A model generated the notes under the pieces. It saw only the letters and a program-made list of their open reading frames with translations, was not told the origin of the DNA and searched no databases. Source: Salvelinus alpinus (taxonomy: Eukaryota > Chordata > Actinopteri > Salmoniformes > Salmonidae). From it: a DNA stretch of 64,000 bases. The stretch is taken from the NCBI RefSeq assembly GCF_045679555.1, contig NC_092094.1, positions 18,561,905-18,625,904 on the forward strand, in the 5' to 3' direction. Shown here in pieces: positions 11,466 to 26,210 of this stretch; the stretch's first letter is position 1; the number at the start of each line of letters is the position of its first letter. Both the position numbers and the translations under genes were made by a program.

Positions 11466-11800
11466 TGTTTATTTTATTTATTTTTGTTTCACCTCTATTT
11501 AACCAGGTAGGCCAGTTGAGAACAAGTTTTCATTTACAACTGCGACCTGGCCAAGATAAAGCAAAGCAGTGCAACAAAAACCACAACACAGACAATTACT
11601 TGACAATTATATCATTTTTGATAAAAGTATTATTATACTATTTATCGATTGACTATGACTTTTCCAATCACCCAGTAGTGTTATCTGCAGAGTTAGCTCC
11701 AGGTAAAAACTGCATAGTTAGTTAAGGGCTTGTAAACATTTCACAGTAAGGTCTACACCTGTTATATTTGGCAAATGTGACAAATAACATTTGATTTGTT
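11466..11800. repeat. Dispersed LINE-tail-like repeats
   Basis: 11490-11600 contains AACCAGGTAGGCCAGTTGAG followed by GCGACCTGGCCAAGATAAAG, and 11730-11800 contains GTAAGGTCTACACCTGTT…GTGACAAATAACATTTGATT. Both are common salmonid LINE 3'-end remnants in fragmentary form. Confidence 0.55.
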
Positions 11801-12047
11801 TCCCCTGGAAGGAAGCCAATGAATTGGTTTCACAGATAGTTCTGCTTACTGTTGTTTCTGGCACTCATATCACCTTAGGGCCCTTTAACCCATGTCTTTC
11901 TGGCATGCTTATTATTCCCACAATTAAGGTGGCAGTCCACAGATCCCTGTCCACCCACAAACACTGGACAGTACCCTAGCAGCAGGGGAACTAGTGTTTT
12001 CATCCATACCTGGCAAATAGATTGTGTTATATTGAGTGTGCCCAGTG

Positions 12048-12396
12048 TGTCACGATCGTCGTCTTGAAAATGACCGGACCAAGGTGCAGCGTGGTAAACG
12101 TACATTTTTTCTTTATTTAGAAATGTCGCCAAAAAAACAATAAACAACAAAAACGAACGTGAAGCTCCGTAAGGCTATACATGCATTAAATGAAGACAAC
12201 AACCCACAAAAGAGAAAAGGGAAAAGGCTGCCTAAGTATGATTCCCAATCAGAGACAACGATAGACAGCTGTCCCTGATTGAGAATCATACCCGGCCAAA
12301 AACAAAGAACCAGAAAGCATAGACTTTCCCAACCGAGTCACACCCTGACCAAACAAACCTAGAGAATAAAAGGATCTCTACGGTCAGGGCGTGACA
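12048..12396 (-). mobile_element. Solo LTR (349 bp)
   Basis: Bounded by TGTCACG and CGTGACA with the 5-bp duplication CAGTG on both sides (12043-12047, 12397-12401). On the minus strand it starts TG, ends CA and has an AATAAAGAAAAA polyadenylation signal in its last third. An internal palindrome (ATCAGAGACAACGATAGACA and its partner) is also present. A short-TIR DNA transposon is an alternative, but the 5-bp duplication and poly-A signal favour an LTR. Confidence 0.65.
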
Positions 12397-12597
12397 CAGT
12401 GCCCTTTCAATCATACCATGAGACTATCTGCCTTGACAGAATCTCCAGCCTACCTAAAGTGCAGTCTGGCTGAGGGAAGCTGCAAACTCCCGTCGTGGAG
12501 TGTGGAACTGAGGGTGAAATGTAAAATACACAAAAGGTGAATTATTTATGAAGGTAAAATATGTTTGTAGTGACAGTGGTTGACTTGCAACAGTTAG
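12397..12597. other. Unique-looking spacer
   Basis: No coding frame, repeat or motif recognised. Confidence 0.4.
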
Positions 12598-12750
12598 GCT
12601 ACGTTTACAAAGGCAGGCCAATTCTGATATTTTTTACACTAAATTAGTCTTTTGACTAATCACTTCAGATCTTTTCACATCAGATATTTTTCACAGCTGA
12701 TCTGATTAGTGAAAAAGATCAGAATTGGGCTGACTGTGTAAACAGCGCCA
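12598..12750. repeat. Fold-back MITE, copy 1
   Basis: The arms GTTTACAAAGGCAGGCCAAT and ATTGGGCTGACTGTGTAAAC pair over most of ~70 bp each, giving one large hairpin. The same family occurs at 26211-26372 and as a half copy at 26096-26166. Confidence 0.7.
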
Positions 12751-13375
12751 TAGAGGCAGATATAGCATGAGAGAGAGATGAAACCCAGGCTTTGAAGCAA
12801 CCTCCTTTTGTTTGCAAATGGAGCACAATTATTGCCAAGTGTTGTGAATGAAAGGCAGCTCTTCTAAAATTAGTTATCTAAGCCATGTATGTTTTCAGTG
12901 TTTTATCTTCATAGGATAATCAGAAATCAGATACCAAAATAAGTCCTCAGTAAGCCTACAATGGCATAGGCAATGGCCCTGACAAAATTGCCCTGGCAAT
13001 ACACAACACATTTCCAGTCTGATTATTAAATAATCTGCTACATGTTATTCCTAATCATAACATATATGGCAACCAATCATTTGTGTGTGTGGTGTGGGTG
13101 TGTGTGCATGGCGTGCATGTGCGAGAGCCTCCTGTGACAGGCCTTGTGGGTAATCCTCAGACATGATGGATAATGATGGTGCTCTGACTGCAGAGAGAGG
13201 TGATCCATAGCCGTCAGAGAGAGCTTTAGGACAGATGAACAGAGTGAAATACAATGCCCATTTGGACAGATAAATAAAGCCCTTGATGCTTTCTGATCTC
13301 AACAAGATAAGTAATACATTCTACGTAATGATGCCACATCAAAACTTGAGCCATAAGTTTAAAGTCACCTTGGTA
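12751..13375. other. Spacer with short GT-rich run
   Basis: No gene seen. 13079-13110 is a degenerate GTGTG run. A minus-strand frame of 84 codons at 13051-13305 lacks protein-like character. Confidence 0.4.
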
Positions 13376-13560
13376 TTGGCAGGTAGTCTACCGGTTAGAG
13401 CATTGGGCCAGTGAACATAAGGTCACTAGTTTGAATCCCTGAGCCAACAAGGTGAAAAATATGTCGATGTGCCCTTGAGCAAGGCACTTAACTTAATTGC
13501 TCCAGGGTTGCTATTGATAATGGCTGGCCGTGACCTCACTCTCCGAGGGTGTATCAGGGG
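13376..13560 (+). repeat. tRNA-derived SINE
   Basis: The head has an A-box-like TAGTCTACCGGTTAGAGCAT and a B-box-like GTTTGAATCCC, followed by the conserved GTGCCCTTGAGCAAGGCACTT body. Not a functional tRNA, because the acceptor and anticodon arms do not form. Confidence 0.7.
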
Positions 13561-13642
13561 CAGTTGGGATATGCCAAAAAACACATTTCCAATTCACATG
13601 TGTATAATGCTGACTTGTACATGTGTAATATAGGACAAATAT

Positions 13643-14026
13643 TATTATATATTTTTTATTTGTTACCCCTTTTTCTCCCTAATTTTGTGGTATCCAAATT
13701 GGTTGTTATAATCTTGTCCCATCGCTGCAACTCTCGTACGGACTCGGAAGAGGCAAAGGTCGAGAGCTGTGCGTCCACCGAAACATAACCCAGCCAAGCC
13801 ACACTGTTTCTTGACACAACGCCCGCTTAACCCAGAAGCCAGCCGCACCAATGTGTCAGAGGAAACACTGTACACCTGGCGACTGTGTCAGCGTGCATGG
13901 CGCCCAGCCTGCCACAGGAGTCGCTAGTACACCGGCTGCGACAGAGCCTGGACTCAAACCAGGATCTCTAGTGGCACAGCTAGCACTGTGATGCAGTGCC
14001 ATAGACCACTGAGCCACTCGGGAGGC
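13643..14026 (-). repeat. tRNA-derived SINE with 16-bp target duplication
   Basis: Reads from 14026 leftward: GCCTCCCGAGTGGCTCAGTG head (A box), a degenerate B box near 13950, then a body and an AT-rich tail near 13650. It is flanked by the perfect 16-bp duplication AATATAGGACAAATAT at 13627-13642 and 14027-14042, the signature of LINE-driven insertion. Confidence 0.88.
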
Positions 14027-14050
14027 AATATAGGACAAATATAAGCACCC

Positions 14051-14078
14051 ACCTTATTATTATTATTATTATTATCAT
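14051..14078. repeat. (TTA)n microsatellite
   Basis: About eight TTA units immediately after the SINE. Confidence 0.8.
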
Positions 14079-14733
14079 ATTGGATGTACATCCTTTAACA
14101 CTCACAACCCTTTACAGTAAGCATAAGGTGATTCTTTGCTCCGCTAAATTAGATCTATGGTGTTTAAGGTCTGACAGTAATACATCATGATTCCTTGCGT
14201 TCACACTATATACAATATTGTTCTCTCTTGTAACGTTAAACGGATTTATCAATGGACATTTCCCATTGGACAATCAGAAGAATCTGTCAAATGTTTTAGG
14301 ATAAACGGCCAAAGATTCTTGCATCGCAAGTTTCTCTGAATACGTTGGTGCTGTTACATTGGCTTCTTTGTAACATATCAATCTAAAAATCTCTCCCTGT
14401 AACTGTAGTCTTCTGAAGGGAACATTTCCATATCTTTCATCAACCCCAGCCCCGAATGGAAAGCATGAAACAAAGGATAATGAGAGAAGGCAGAGAGATA
14501 GGTGACATGTCAATCACAACACCATCAGCACCTTTCAACTTCAAGACAAAAGAGATCCCATGAGCACCTATTTCCCGGTGTGAATAATTTCTACAGAGAC
14601 CATAAAATGACATTGGGTGTCCTATTCTTATTCTGTACCTGGTTGTATAGAGAGGTGGAAGAGAAATATCTAACCCTCTGGCTGAAACCCTCTTCCGCCT
14701 TTTAGACTCTTAACAAATTGTTTTATTATAATC
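14079..14733. other. Spacer, nothing recognised
   Basis: Moderate-complexity DNA with only short chance frames (for example 14274-14513 minus). Confidence 0.4.
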
Positions 14734-14735
14734 TA

Positions 14736-15187
14736 CACTTAGTGTACAAAACATTAAGAACACCTTCCCTCCATCCTTTTGCACTCAGAACAGCCGCAAT
14801 TTGTCGGGGCATGGACTATACAAGGTGTCGAAAGCGTTCCACAGTGATGCTGGCCCATGTTGACTCCAGTGCTTCCGACAGTTGTGTCAAGTTGGTTGGG
14901 TGGTGGACCATTCTTGATATACATGGGAAACTGTTGAGTGTGAAAAACCCAGCAGCATTGCAGTTATTGACACAAACCGGTGTGCCTGGCATCTACTACC
15001 ATATCCCGTTCAAAGGCACTTAAATCTTTTGTCTTCCCCATTCACCCTCTGAATGGCACACACACAATCCATGTCTCATCAACAGTGATTGAAGTGGATT
15101 TAACAAGTGACATCAATAAGGGATCATAGCTTTCACCTGATTTGATTTGGATTCATCCAGTGTTCATAATGTTTTGTACACTCAGTG
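14736..15187. mobile_element. Non-autonomous Tc1-type MITE, 452 bp
   Basis: The ends CACTTAGTGTACAAAACATT and AATGTTTTGTACACTCAGTG are inverted copies flanked by TA (14734-14735, 15188-15189). There is no transposase frame; the interior looks like a collapsed element. Confidence 0.8.
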
Positions 15188-15263
15188 TATATACAAACAG
15201 ATAAGTAAACAAACCCTGTTATTGCATGTGATACATGCAATCATGATGGGAAACCTATGTTAA

Positions 15264-15718
15264 AGGCCCAGTGCAGTCAAAAACCTGATCTTCCTGTGTT
15301 TTATATATATATTTCCACACTATGAGGTTGGAATAATACTGTGAACTGTGACAATGATAATAATGCCCTTTTAGTGTAAGATACATTTGAAAAGAATGCC
15401 TGAAATCTCAGCCTGTTTTAGTGGGATGGAGTTTTGGCCTGCCTGGTGACATCACAAGGTGGTAAAGTTAATAGTTAATAGACCAATAAGTAAGAGTTCC
15501 AAAACTCTCTGCCAACAACAGCTAGTTTTCAGTTTCCCCTCCTCACTCAGACCACTCCCAGACAGTCCTAGCAAAATTCTTGCTTGAGAAATTGCTCTTT
15601 ACTAAGAATGTATTTTTGTTTCTATTTGACCATTTTAATTGAAAACAATCACAGTAAGGTACTTAACTTTTACTCAGAAATTATTTGATATTGAGATAAA
15701 AATGGCTGCATTGGGCCT
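15264..15718. mobile_element. TTAA-flanked MITE, 455 bp
   Basis: Flanked by TTAA (15260-15263, 15719-15722), with inverted ends AGGCCCAGTGCAGTC and GGCTGCATTGGGCCT. No coding frame. A decayed 5' half of the same family is at 30040-30230. TTAA duplications are typical of the piggyBac superfamily, though TTAAAGG could also be part of longer TIRs. Confidence 0.7.
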
Positions 15719-15724
15719 TTAACA

Positions 15725-16688
15725 TGTTAAGTGATACAGTGATGTATCCCATTTGACCTATAGTAGCCCTAGAGTTCCAATTAAAAGTTAGACCATGGAG
15801 AGAGACAGGAGGAGAGGGATTGGTATTTCAACAGAATATTAGTTAGACAGTGAAATAGATTTGGAAAAGAATCCATGAATACGTTAGCATTCGATATACG
15901 ACATTGCCCTGTTGATCCCGAGTTTACAGGTCGCCATGGCCACCAACTGGAGGCACAAGGTGATCTAATGCCTAGGATGTCTTAGGCATAAATAATTACT
16001 GTTCCTTTCTACAGAGTGGAATGTTAGCTAAAGAGATTGGTACTCAGGCTACAGTCTGCCTGGTAAGAAATGACATTGGGCTGCCTAGATGGCTCTGGCG
16101 TAGTAAATATAAATGTGCCAGTGAGCCTGAGAAATGATGACAATATGTCAGAAGAATTATTCAGCTGAGTGAAATGTAATAAAGCAATATGAAGGATACC
16201 AAGCCACAGCGGACAACCCCTGGCATCTGGCGATGTGTGTATTCTTAATTTTATGGCTCTCAATTCATCATAAGCTTGAATTTATATGAATGTTGTTATT
16301 CTGAGCTGTGCCTTGGCCGCCAAGTGTTAATTACCCAAGCACCCACGACTTAACGGTAATTTATTGTTGCAATGGAACACTAAGTCAAAGTTGCTAATTA
16401 GTAAGATGGGGATGAAATGCTACTAGATCTACATTTGGATGTCTTCCATTCCAATGTGATGGCTACAATACCTAAACCTAAACCTGAATAAGATCTGTAA
16501 GATAAACTATAAACCCAACAGTTTTGAGTGTGTTTGTGGTGTTTTTCACCTATTCCCGATAGGAGTGGCTACTGGCTACAGCACAGCACTTTGCAAAAGA
16601 AAGAAGACAGAAATTATACTAGCAATGCTATCCCTTAATCAGTCGTTAATGTATTTGATTTGGGAGCGCCGAGAGTGTTTCCATCCCT
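15725..16688. other. Unique-looking DNA
   Basis: No repeat or exon recognised. It is relatively rich in homeobox-like TTAATTA/CTAATTAG words near 16320-16400, which may be chance. Confidence 0.35.
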
Positions 16689-16692
16689 TTAA

Positions 16693-18111
16693 AACCTCTT
16701 GGAAATAGGGGGCGCTGTTTTCACTTTGGAAAAAAATCGTGCCCAAATTAAACGGCCTCGTACTCTGTTCTAGATCATACAATATGCATATTATTATTAC
16801 TATTGGATAGAAAACACTCTGAAGTTTCTAAAACTGTTTGAATTATATCTGTGAGTAAAACAGAACTCATTTGGTAGCAAACTTCCAAACAGGAAGTGAA
16901 AATTCTGAAAGTAGGGCTCTGTGTCAGGGCTTGCCTATTCAATTGCCTTATATTTATGGATCTGTATGCACTTCATAGGCCTTCCACTAGATGTCAACAG
17001 GCAGTAGAATGTTAAATGGGGTGTCTAGCTTGATGTGAGACCGAATGAGAGCTTTTGGAGTGACAGGTCCTCCCTATTGGCAGTATTCAACTGCGCACCA
17101 GGGAACCCCACATTGTCTTCTGAAATGCGTTAGGTATACACGACGAAATGCTCCGGCTCGGACTTTATTGGATACATATGAGAAAAACATCATAAAGATG
17201 GATTTTCAACCGAGTTTGACCAGTTTATTCGACGTTTATTGTGAATTTTGGAATTTTTCGTTCCATGCGCCAAGAGTTCTTGGACATGTGCGCTCCACAA
17301 TGCTAGTCAAAGTTGCTAATTCGACAGAAGAAATGGACATTCTAAAACAAAACAACGATTTATTGTGGAACTAGGACTCCTTGCACTACATTCTGATGGA
17401 AGATCATCAAAGGTAAGAGAATATTTATGATGTTATTTCGTATTTTTGTGGTATATGTTGGCTCCAACAAGGCAGAGAATTGGTGGGCGCTGTCTCACAA
17501 TATTGCCTGCTGTACTTTGTACTAAAGTTATTTTTTTAAATCTAACACAGCGGTTGCATTAAGAACCAGTGTATCTTTCATTTGCTGTACAACATGTATT
17601 TTTTAGTAAAGTTTATGATGAGTTTTTTGGTTAGATTACGTGACTGTCCAAAATTTCTCCGGACAATTTGGTGCATTATGGCGACGTATTCACAATGTAA
17701 AACCAGGATTTGTAGCTATAAATATGCACATTTTCGAACAAAACATAAATGTATTGTATAACATGATGTTATAAGACTGTCATCTGATGAAGTTGTTCAA
17801 AGGTTAGTGATTAATTTTATCTCTATTTGTGGGTTTTGTGAAAGCTATGTTAGCGGTGAAAAAATGGCGTTGTGTGTTTGGCTATTGTGGTGAGCTAATA
17901 TAAATATATATTGTGTTTTCGCTGTAAAACATTTTAAAAATCGGAAATGATGGCTGGATTCACAAGATGTTTATCTTTCATTTGCAGTATTGGACTTGTG
18001 ATTTCATGAAATTATATTATATGATATCCCTGTGGCGCTAGGCTATGCTATGCTAGTCAGCTTTTTTGATGAGGATGATCCCGGATCCGGGATGGGGGGT
18101 CCGTAGAGGTT
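16693..18111 (+). mobile_element. TTAA-flanked non-autonomous element, copy 1 (1.42 kb)
   Basis: Flanked by TTAA (16689-16692 and 18112-18115), with terminal inverted repeats AACCTCT and AGAGGTT. The interior is noncoding: the 109-codon frame at 17045 is not protein-like. The 3' end carries a CCGGATCCGGGA palindrome followed by a G run. Related copies lie at 40464-42216 (+), 34441-34966 (-), 36816-38128 (-), 38722-38900 (+, partial) and 59505-60118 (-). Confidence 0.72.
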
Positions 18112-18115
18112 TTAA

Positions 18116-20459
<2,344 letters not shown>

Positions 20460-21180
20460 AATGATGCAGTACCCCTATGGGCCTTGGGACATTTTGTAAA
20501 TTACGGAACTCTATGGCTAAACACATCATTCACCCAAGTTTCATCAAAATTGGTCCAGTGGTATCTGATATATCACGTGGGTTAGCTAGACTCATATCCC
20601 TGAGCATGTGTGCCAAATGTCATCACTCTGAGTCAAACAGACCAAGAGATAAACATGTGCCCGTTATAGCTCCACCGTGAGGTCGATATGAATGTTCTTG
20701 CATATGTTGAGTCTTGGCAGTGTTTGCAATATCTGTACCAAATTGTGTTACAATACGAATATCATTGACGGATTTATATGCATTTATGTGCCAGACCACG
20801 CAAACGTGAATGTTTATTGGTCAATAACGGCCACGTTGTTTTAGGTACTAGTATGGAAAATATTGCGTTGAGAGACCTTTGTCCATAGATGCCACATCTC
20901 AGGTTTCGTGCAGATCGGTCATTCGGTGAAAGAAAAGTAGCATTTTAAGTGTTTTATTTTCACAAAATGGCGGAAAATGAGGGGCGTGACCTTTCAAAGT
21001 TTGCATTTTCAATCTTTTGTTATAGCGCCAACATCTGGCCAAACAGATGCATCATTCACCCAGTTTTGTCTGAGATATTGCGTGTGACTGAGATATATAC
21101 GAACAAACGTACTAACATACTAACGTCATAACAGACGGACACTGATCAACAGTCCCCTCCACGATTTCACAGTGGGGATG
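20460..21180. repeat. Probable dispersed repeat of unknown class
   Basis: Contains phrases such as TTCATCAAAATTGGTC, CAGATCGGTCATTCGGTGAA and AAATGGCGGAAAATGAGGGG, which are characteristic of an old dispersed fish repeat. No termini or coding capacity are visible. Confidence 0.4.
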
Positions 21181-21768
21181 AACAAAAGGAAATATTTTGA
21201 ATGGATGTCAGAAAAGCCTACAAAATCATTCATTTCCACCGAGCTGCAAAAAGGGGATCCATTTTAGACAGAACGCCAGCCAAGCAAATGCCCCCTTGTT
21301 TTGTCCACATTGAAGTGGAAAGTGATGAGATGTGATGTGATGAAGGTACTGGGGACAGACTGGACTGCATCTGTGGTTTATTGTCTTGTCGTCTACTCAA
21401 TCGTTATTAGACCGGGGTCACACTGAGCTGCTCCTGCTGGGGTAGTGACACAGCCTCGTTAAAGAGCCCATTTTCCTCTCCCCTTCTGGGAGGGCAAAGA
21501 TAGAAAAACATCCTGAAGAGATCTGTTATCATTACTCTCAAATACATCAGTACACCTCAGTAAGACCACGACCAAGTGCAACAAGAAGTTGATGAAGGTT
21601 TGGAGAAAGTGAACTACATGAGCACTGAGCAGATGTTAAGGTGTTGTAACATTGAGTATTTGATTTATTTAGGCATCTCAAAACAATATCAGACTTATGA
21701 GATTACAACGGACAATAGACCAGAGTGTCACAATTCTTATGCAGAGAGAAACATTGCAGTTTCAAAGC
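21181..21768. other. Unique-looking spacer
   Basis: Nothing recognised beyond short chance frames. Confidence 0.35.
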
Positions 21769-22545
21769 TATACTGAACAAAATTATAAACGGAACTTGCA
21801 ACAATTTCAACAATTTCACTGAGTTACATAAAGTTCATATAAAGAAATCAGTCATTAGAAATACATTCATTAGGCCCTAATCTATGTATTTCACATGAGT
21901 TGGGCAGGGGCGCAGCCATGGGTGGGCCTGGGAGGGCATAGGCCCCCTCCCAAATGAGCCAGGCCCAGCCAATAATAATTAGTTTTTCCTAACAAAAGGG
22001 CTTTATTACAGACATAAATACTCCTCAGTTTAATCAGCTGTCTGAGTGGCTGTTCTCAGACGATCCTGCAGGTGAAGAAGTCAGATGTGGAGGGGCTAGC
22101 GTGGTTACACGTGGTCTGCTGTTGTGAGGCCGGTTGGATGTACTGCCAAATTCTCTAAAAACGACATTGGGAGGTAGAGAAGTTTAAATGAACTTCTCTG
22201 GCAACAGCTCTGGTGGACATTCCTGCAGTCAGCATGCCAATTGCACGCCCCTCAAAACTTAAGACATCTGTGGCATTGTGTTGTGTGACAAAACTGCACA
22301 TTTTAGAGTGGCCTTTTATTGTCCCCCAGCACAAGGTGCACCTGTGTAATGATCATGCTGTTTAATCAGCTTCTTGATATGCCACACCAGTCAGGTGGAT
22401 GGATTATCTTGGCAAAGGAGAAATACTGACTAACAGGGATGTAAAGCTTTTTGTTCGCATGGAACATTTCTGTGATCTTTTATTTCAGCTCATGAAACAT
22501 TGGACCAACATTTTATATGTTGCGTTTAGATTTTTGTTCAGTGTA
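21769..22545 (-). mobile_element. Internally deleted Tc1-like element, inverted pair member 1
   Basis: Ends near TATACTGAACAAA and TTTGTTCAGTGTA (inverted). The interior keeps the noncoding flanks and a short piece of transposase N-terminus in antisense, around 22110-22290. The catalytic region is replaced by an unrelated segment (21900-22090, GGGCGCAGCCATGGGTGGGC). Confidence 0.75.
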
Positions 22546-23078
22546 ATTTATTGCAATTCTATACATTTTGCCATGGGGCTGAGAAAGCATTTGCAGTTCT
22601 AAACAAATTTCCTGGAATTATACAAATTTTTCCATGGCTTGTTCTTATGCTACCTAAGTGACTCAAACATGGGCCCATTCAATGACATTTTTTAAAAACA
22701 TTTTAGATTCTCCCTAACTGTCAAGTTTTTATTTTGGTAATTGTTAATTCTCAAAGAGGATCTTATTTTTAAATATATTGCTCCATTATCTTTACTACAT
22801 ACTTTATATCTGGTTTTAATTATTTAAGTTAACACTGAAAACATTTTACCATCCCCAAATATATATATTTTTTCAGTGGTGGCCACAATTTAGCAGAGGC
22901 AGTGTGCTGCTGCTTAATGCATATAGGGGAAACACTGCTTATGCTAAGTGATACATGTGGAATCTGATGTTCTATTCCTAGTTCTATAATATAAACTTCC
23001 ACATGACTGGAGGTCAGCAGTTTATACTTGAGACCAAGGACAAGACATACTGTATGTCTAAGAGTAGTGAATGACTGT
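22546..23078. repeat. AT-rich spacer between inverted Tc1 copies
   Basis: Contains GCAATTCTATACATTTTGCC, also a common dispersed repeat phrase. Otherwise nothing recognised. Confidence 0.4.
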
Positions 23079-23992
23079 ATATACACAGAAAACATATAAA
23101 CGCAACATGTGTAGTGTTGGTCCCATGTTTCATGAGCTGAAATAAAATATTCCAGAAATGTCCAATATGCACAAGAAGCTTATTTCTCTCAAATGTTGTG
23201 CACAAATTTGTTCACATCCATGTTAGTGAGCATTTCTCCTTTGCCAAGATAATCCATTCACCTGAGAGATGTGGCATTTCAAGAAGCTGATTAAACAGCA
23301 TGATCATTACACAGGTGCACCTTGTGCTGGGGACAATAAAAGGCCACCATTGTGAACGGTGCCCCATGGTGGCGGTGGGGTTATGGTATAAGGCAGGCAT
23401 AAGCTACGGACAACAAACACAATTGCATTTTATCGATGGCAATTTCAATGCACAGAGATACCGTGACGAGATCCTGAGGCCAATGTCGTGCCATTCATCA
23501 GCCGCCATCACCTCATGTTTCAGCATGATAATGCAAGGCTCCATGTCGCAGTTCTTCCATGGCCTCCATACTCACCAGACATGTCATCCATTGAGCATGT
23601 TTGGGATACTCTGTATTGACGTGTACGACAGCGTGTTCCAGTTCCCGCAAATATCCAGCAACTTCGCACAGCCATTGAAGAGGAGTGGGACAACATTCCA
23701 CAGGCCACAATCAACAGCCTGATCAATTCTATGTGAAGGAGATGTGTCGCGCTGCCTGAGGCAAATGTTGATCACACCAGATACATACTGGTTTTCTGAT
23801 CCACGCCCCTACCTTTTTTTTTTTAAAGGTATCTCTGACCAACAGATGCTTATCTGTATTCCCAGTCAAGTCAAATCAATAGATTAGGGGCTAATTAATT
23901 TATTTCAATGGACTGATTTCCTTATATGAACTGTAAACTCAGTAACATTTTTGAAATTGTTGCATAGTGCGTTTATATTTTTGTTCAGTGTA
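23079..23992 (+). mobile_element. Deleted Tc1-like element, inverted pair member 2
   Basis: Opposite orientation to the copy at 21769. It keeps the 5' region (to about 23345), then jumps into the second half of the transposase (23355-23735), which reads in shifted frames near the ATCAACAGCCTGATCAATTC end, and reaches a terminus TTTTTGTTCAGTGTA. The N-terminal half of the transposase is deleted. Confidence 0.78.
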
Positions 23993-25289
23993 TTAACCAT
24001 AAAGACTTGATATTTCATGATATTTCTGGAGGTACTGTTGTAGGGGAATATCCTGGATCAAACAGCAGCTGTTTGCTGTAATTTGATGTTTCATAACTTT
24101 TTAGATTACAGTGTATTGATTCAGAAAACAATCTATGAGAAAATAAATTGGTTTAGCTATATGAGCCAGTCAAGTGGGACAAATACTTTACTTGTGATTT
24201 GTTGATTAACTTCTCAGAACTGGTTGGGAAAGCCAAGCTTTAGCAAGAGATGTTATTATTTTTTCATTTTACAGAAACTGTCTTTAGTCAGCAATGTGTT
24301 CTGTGTGTAATAGCTGTAGGGGATAATATGAGAAACAAAGTGTTACAAAGACAAAGGTGAGCATTTAATTCCTATTTAGTTTAGGGTAAAGTACAGAACA
24401 AAAACTGTAATCCCTGTCTATCTATGTAAGTTAGGGTCAGAGAATGATCATACACATGTACTGTATGTCCATGGGACATTTTTCGAGAAAGTATTGCATA
24501 AAGTATAAATTGGCAGTGAACCAACTAAAACCATGGACTGTTTAGAGTTCTGTACAATGCAGTAAGGATCCAACCAGAGAGGAGGGGAACTAGAAATACT
24601 GAATGTGTTCTATTCTGCCAAAGCAGTGGGCCTTCAGGCTCTGTTTGTACCGCGTACAGGAGGAAAGAGAGCATCTGCACACTGCATATCAAAGCTCCTC
24701 ACCACACACAATCCATTTTTAATTCCATATCATCAATATCCCGGAGGAAAACATCAGTGTTCACATGAAAAGCGTTTTTCACTCTGACCACATTTGATCA
24801 AAGCACAAGAGCATCTGAATGAATAAAGATTTTTCTTGTATTATTAGAACTACCAAATCTCCTAAAACGAATATCCATGAAATGGAAATGCTTCAGTAAC
24901 ATTGACATACAGTGTTATATCTTCTGGGGTAAGGCAGGTAAGGAGTTGAGAGTATTTGGTTTGAATAATAAAGAGACATGAATGTCAAATAGGATGACAC
25001 AAAATGTATAAATTAGTGGTATATGTTCTATTAAATGCATGAATAACTGCATACAGTTTAAAATAATTTACTGGATCATATTGTATCTCCTCCCACAAGC
25101 AGATTTTAAATGCAGGTTTTCATTATAAACTTCACCACCAGCTATAAAGTTTAATTAATGAATTCAGCAGGGCTCAAGACTCCAGAGCACCTGTACTCTG
25201 ATGATTAGATGGCTTAGTTTATTGGAAATGGACCATACAGTATAAATTGCCTAACCTATGTTGGTTCCGTTTTTCTGTGCTCCGTTTTA
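23993..25289. other. Unique-looking DNA
   Basis: About 1.3 kb without recognised genes or repeats. Confidence 0.4.
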
Positions 25290-25912
25290 TTTACTTAACA
25301 AATAAGGAACACTCAAAATGTGCACTTATAAATCATAACAATTTTAATCAAAATACAGCTGTAGACAGAAGTCAAAGATCAAACATCACACATACAACTG
25401 ATTTCTCTCATGAGCTGCCCCATAGGAAAAGTCCAAGTTGCTTTTATCATGCTTGTAGTCAACCCCCTGTGATGTCACTGCATACGTCATTAACTGCTAC
25501 TCCTCAGACCAAGCCCATGCATACACAGCTATACAAACTTGCAAGAGATACAATAGTTCCAGTGTTTTCTAAGGCCTCAGCAGTAAATGTCCACTCCCCC
25601 AAGTTGATTTCTAGAGGTATGTCTGATTAGCCTCCTATCTCTCCTACTCCCCTGCAGGGCTCTATGGTTACCTTTAAAGTGCTTTCTCACTGACCCCATG
25701 CAATAATTCACACATTTCTCAGATCATTTCTTTATTAGAGGCAGAGACTTAGAAAAGACTGTGGAACAATTCTAAAACCTTACAATGAATATATATATTG
25801 CTAATCTGTAGTCCAGGACCCTATAAATGTAGAGGAGGAGGGATCCCATAGCCCCTCCACTTCTATTAATACAACATAAGCATAATCAATTCTTATAATA
25901 CATCAAACATTT
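25290..25912 (-). mobile_element. Probable solo LTR, minus strand
   Basis: Read on the minus strand from about 25912: TGTTTGATGTATTATAAG…, a G-rich block (GTGGAGGGGCTATGGGATCC), AATAAAGAAATG near 25730, a promoter-like CATGATAAAAGC near 25450, and an A/T-rich 3' end. This resembles a retroviral or Gypsy LTR, but exact ends and a target duplication could not be fixed. Confidence 0.42.
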
Positions 25913-26095
25913 GGTGCAGCCCCTATCATGACCCCAATTTGACCCCATCACCTATAAGCCAATTAAAGTACCCAGACATTCACTTAACTGGACAACCAGG
26001 AGTAAACCATTTTGAGTTCTCATATGCAAAACTTTTAAATTGTTCTAAAATCTGTTTGGCATGTTAAACACAGGCAGAGAATTAAGATTTTTTCC

Positions 26096-26166
26096 CTCCA
26101 CTAATTCATATTTTTTCAAATCAGATATTTTTTAGAAATCAGAATTGGGCTGCCTCTGCGCAGCCT
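26096..26166. repeat. Fold-back MITE, half copy
   Basis: Only the right arm (AATCAGAATTGGGCTGCC) of the family at 12598 and 26211 is present. Confidence 0.5.
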
Positions 26167-26210
26167 AGGAGCAACGCATAATGTGAAGAAATGGATAGGA
26201 AAACACTATG

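Noticed and set aside
12048..12396. DNA transposon with short TIRs
   Set aside because: TG…CA ends, a 5-bp duplication and AATAAA fit a solo LTR better; not fully excluded.
13376..14026. tRNA genes suggested by A/B-box-like sequences
   Set aside because: These are SINE heads; no cloverleaf can be folded by eye and one has a 16-bp target duplication.
17045..17374. 109-codon plus-strand frame inside the TTAA element
   Set aside because: The related copy at 40.9 kb breaks it, and it has no transposase motif.
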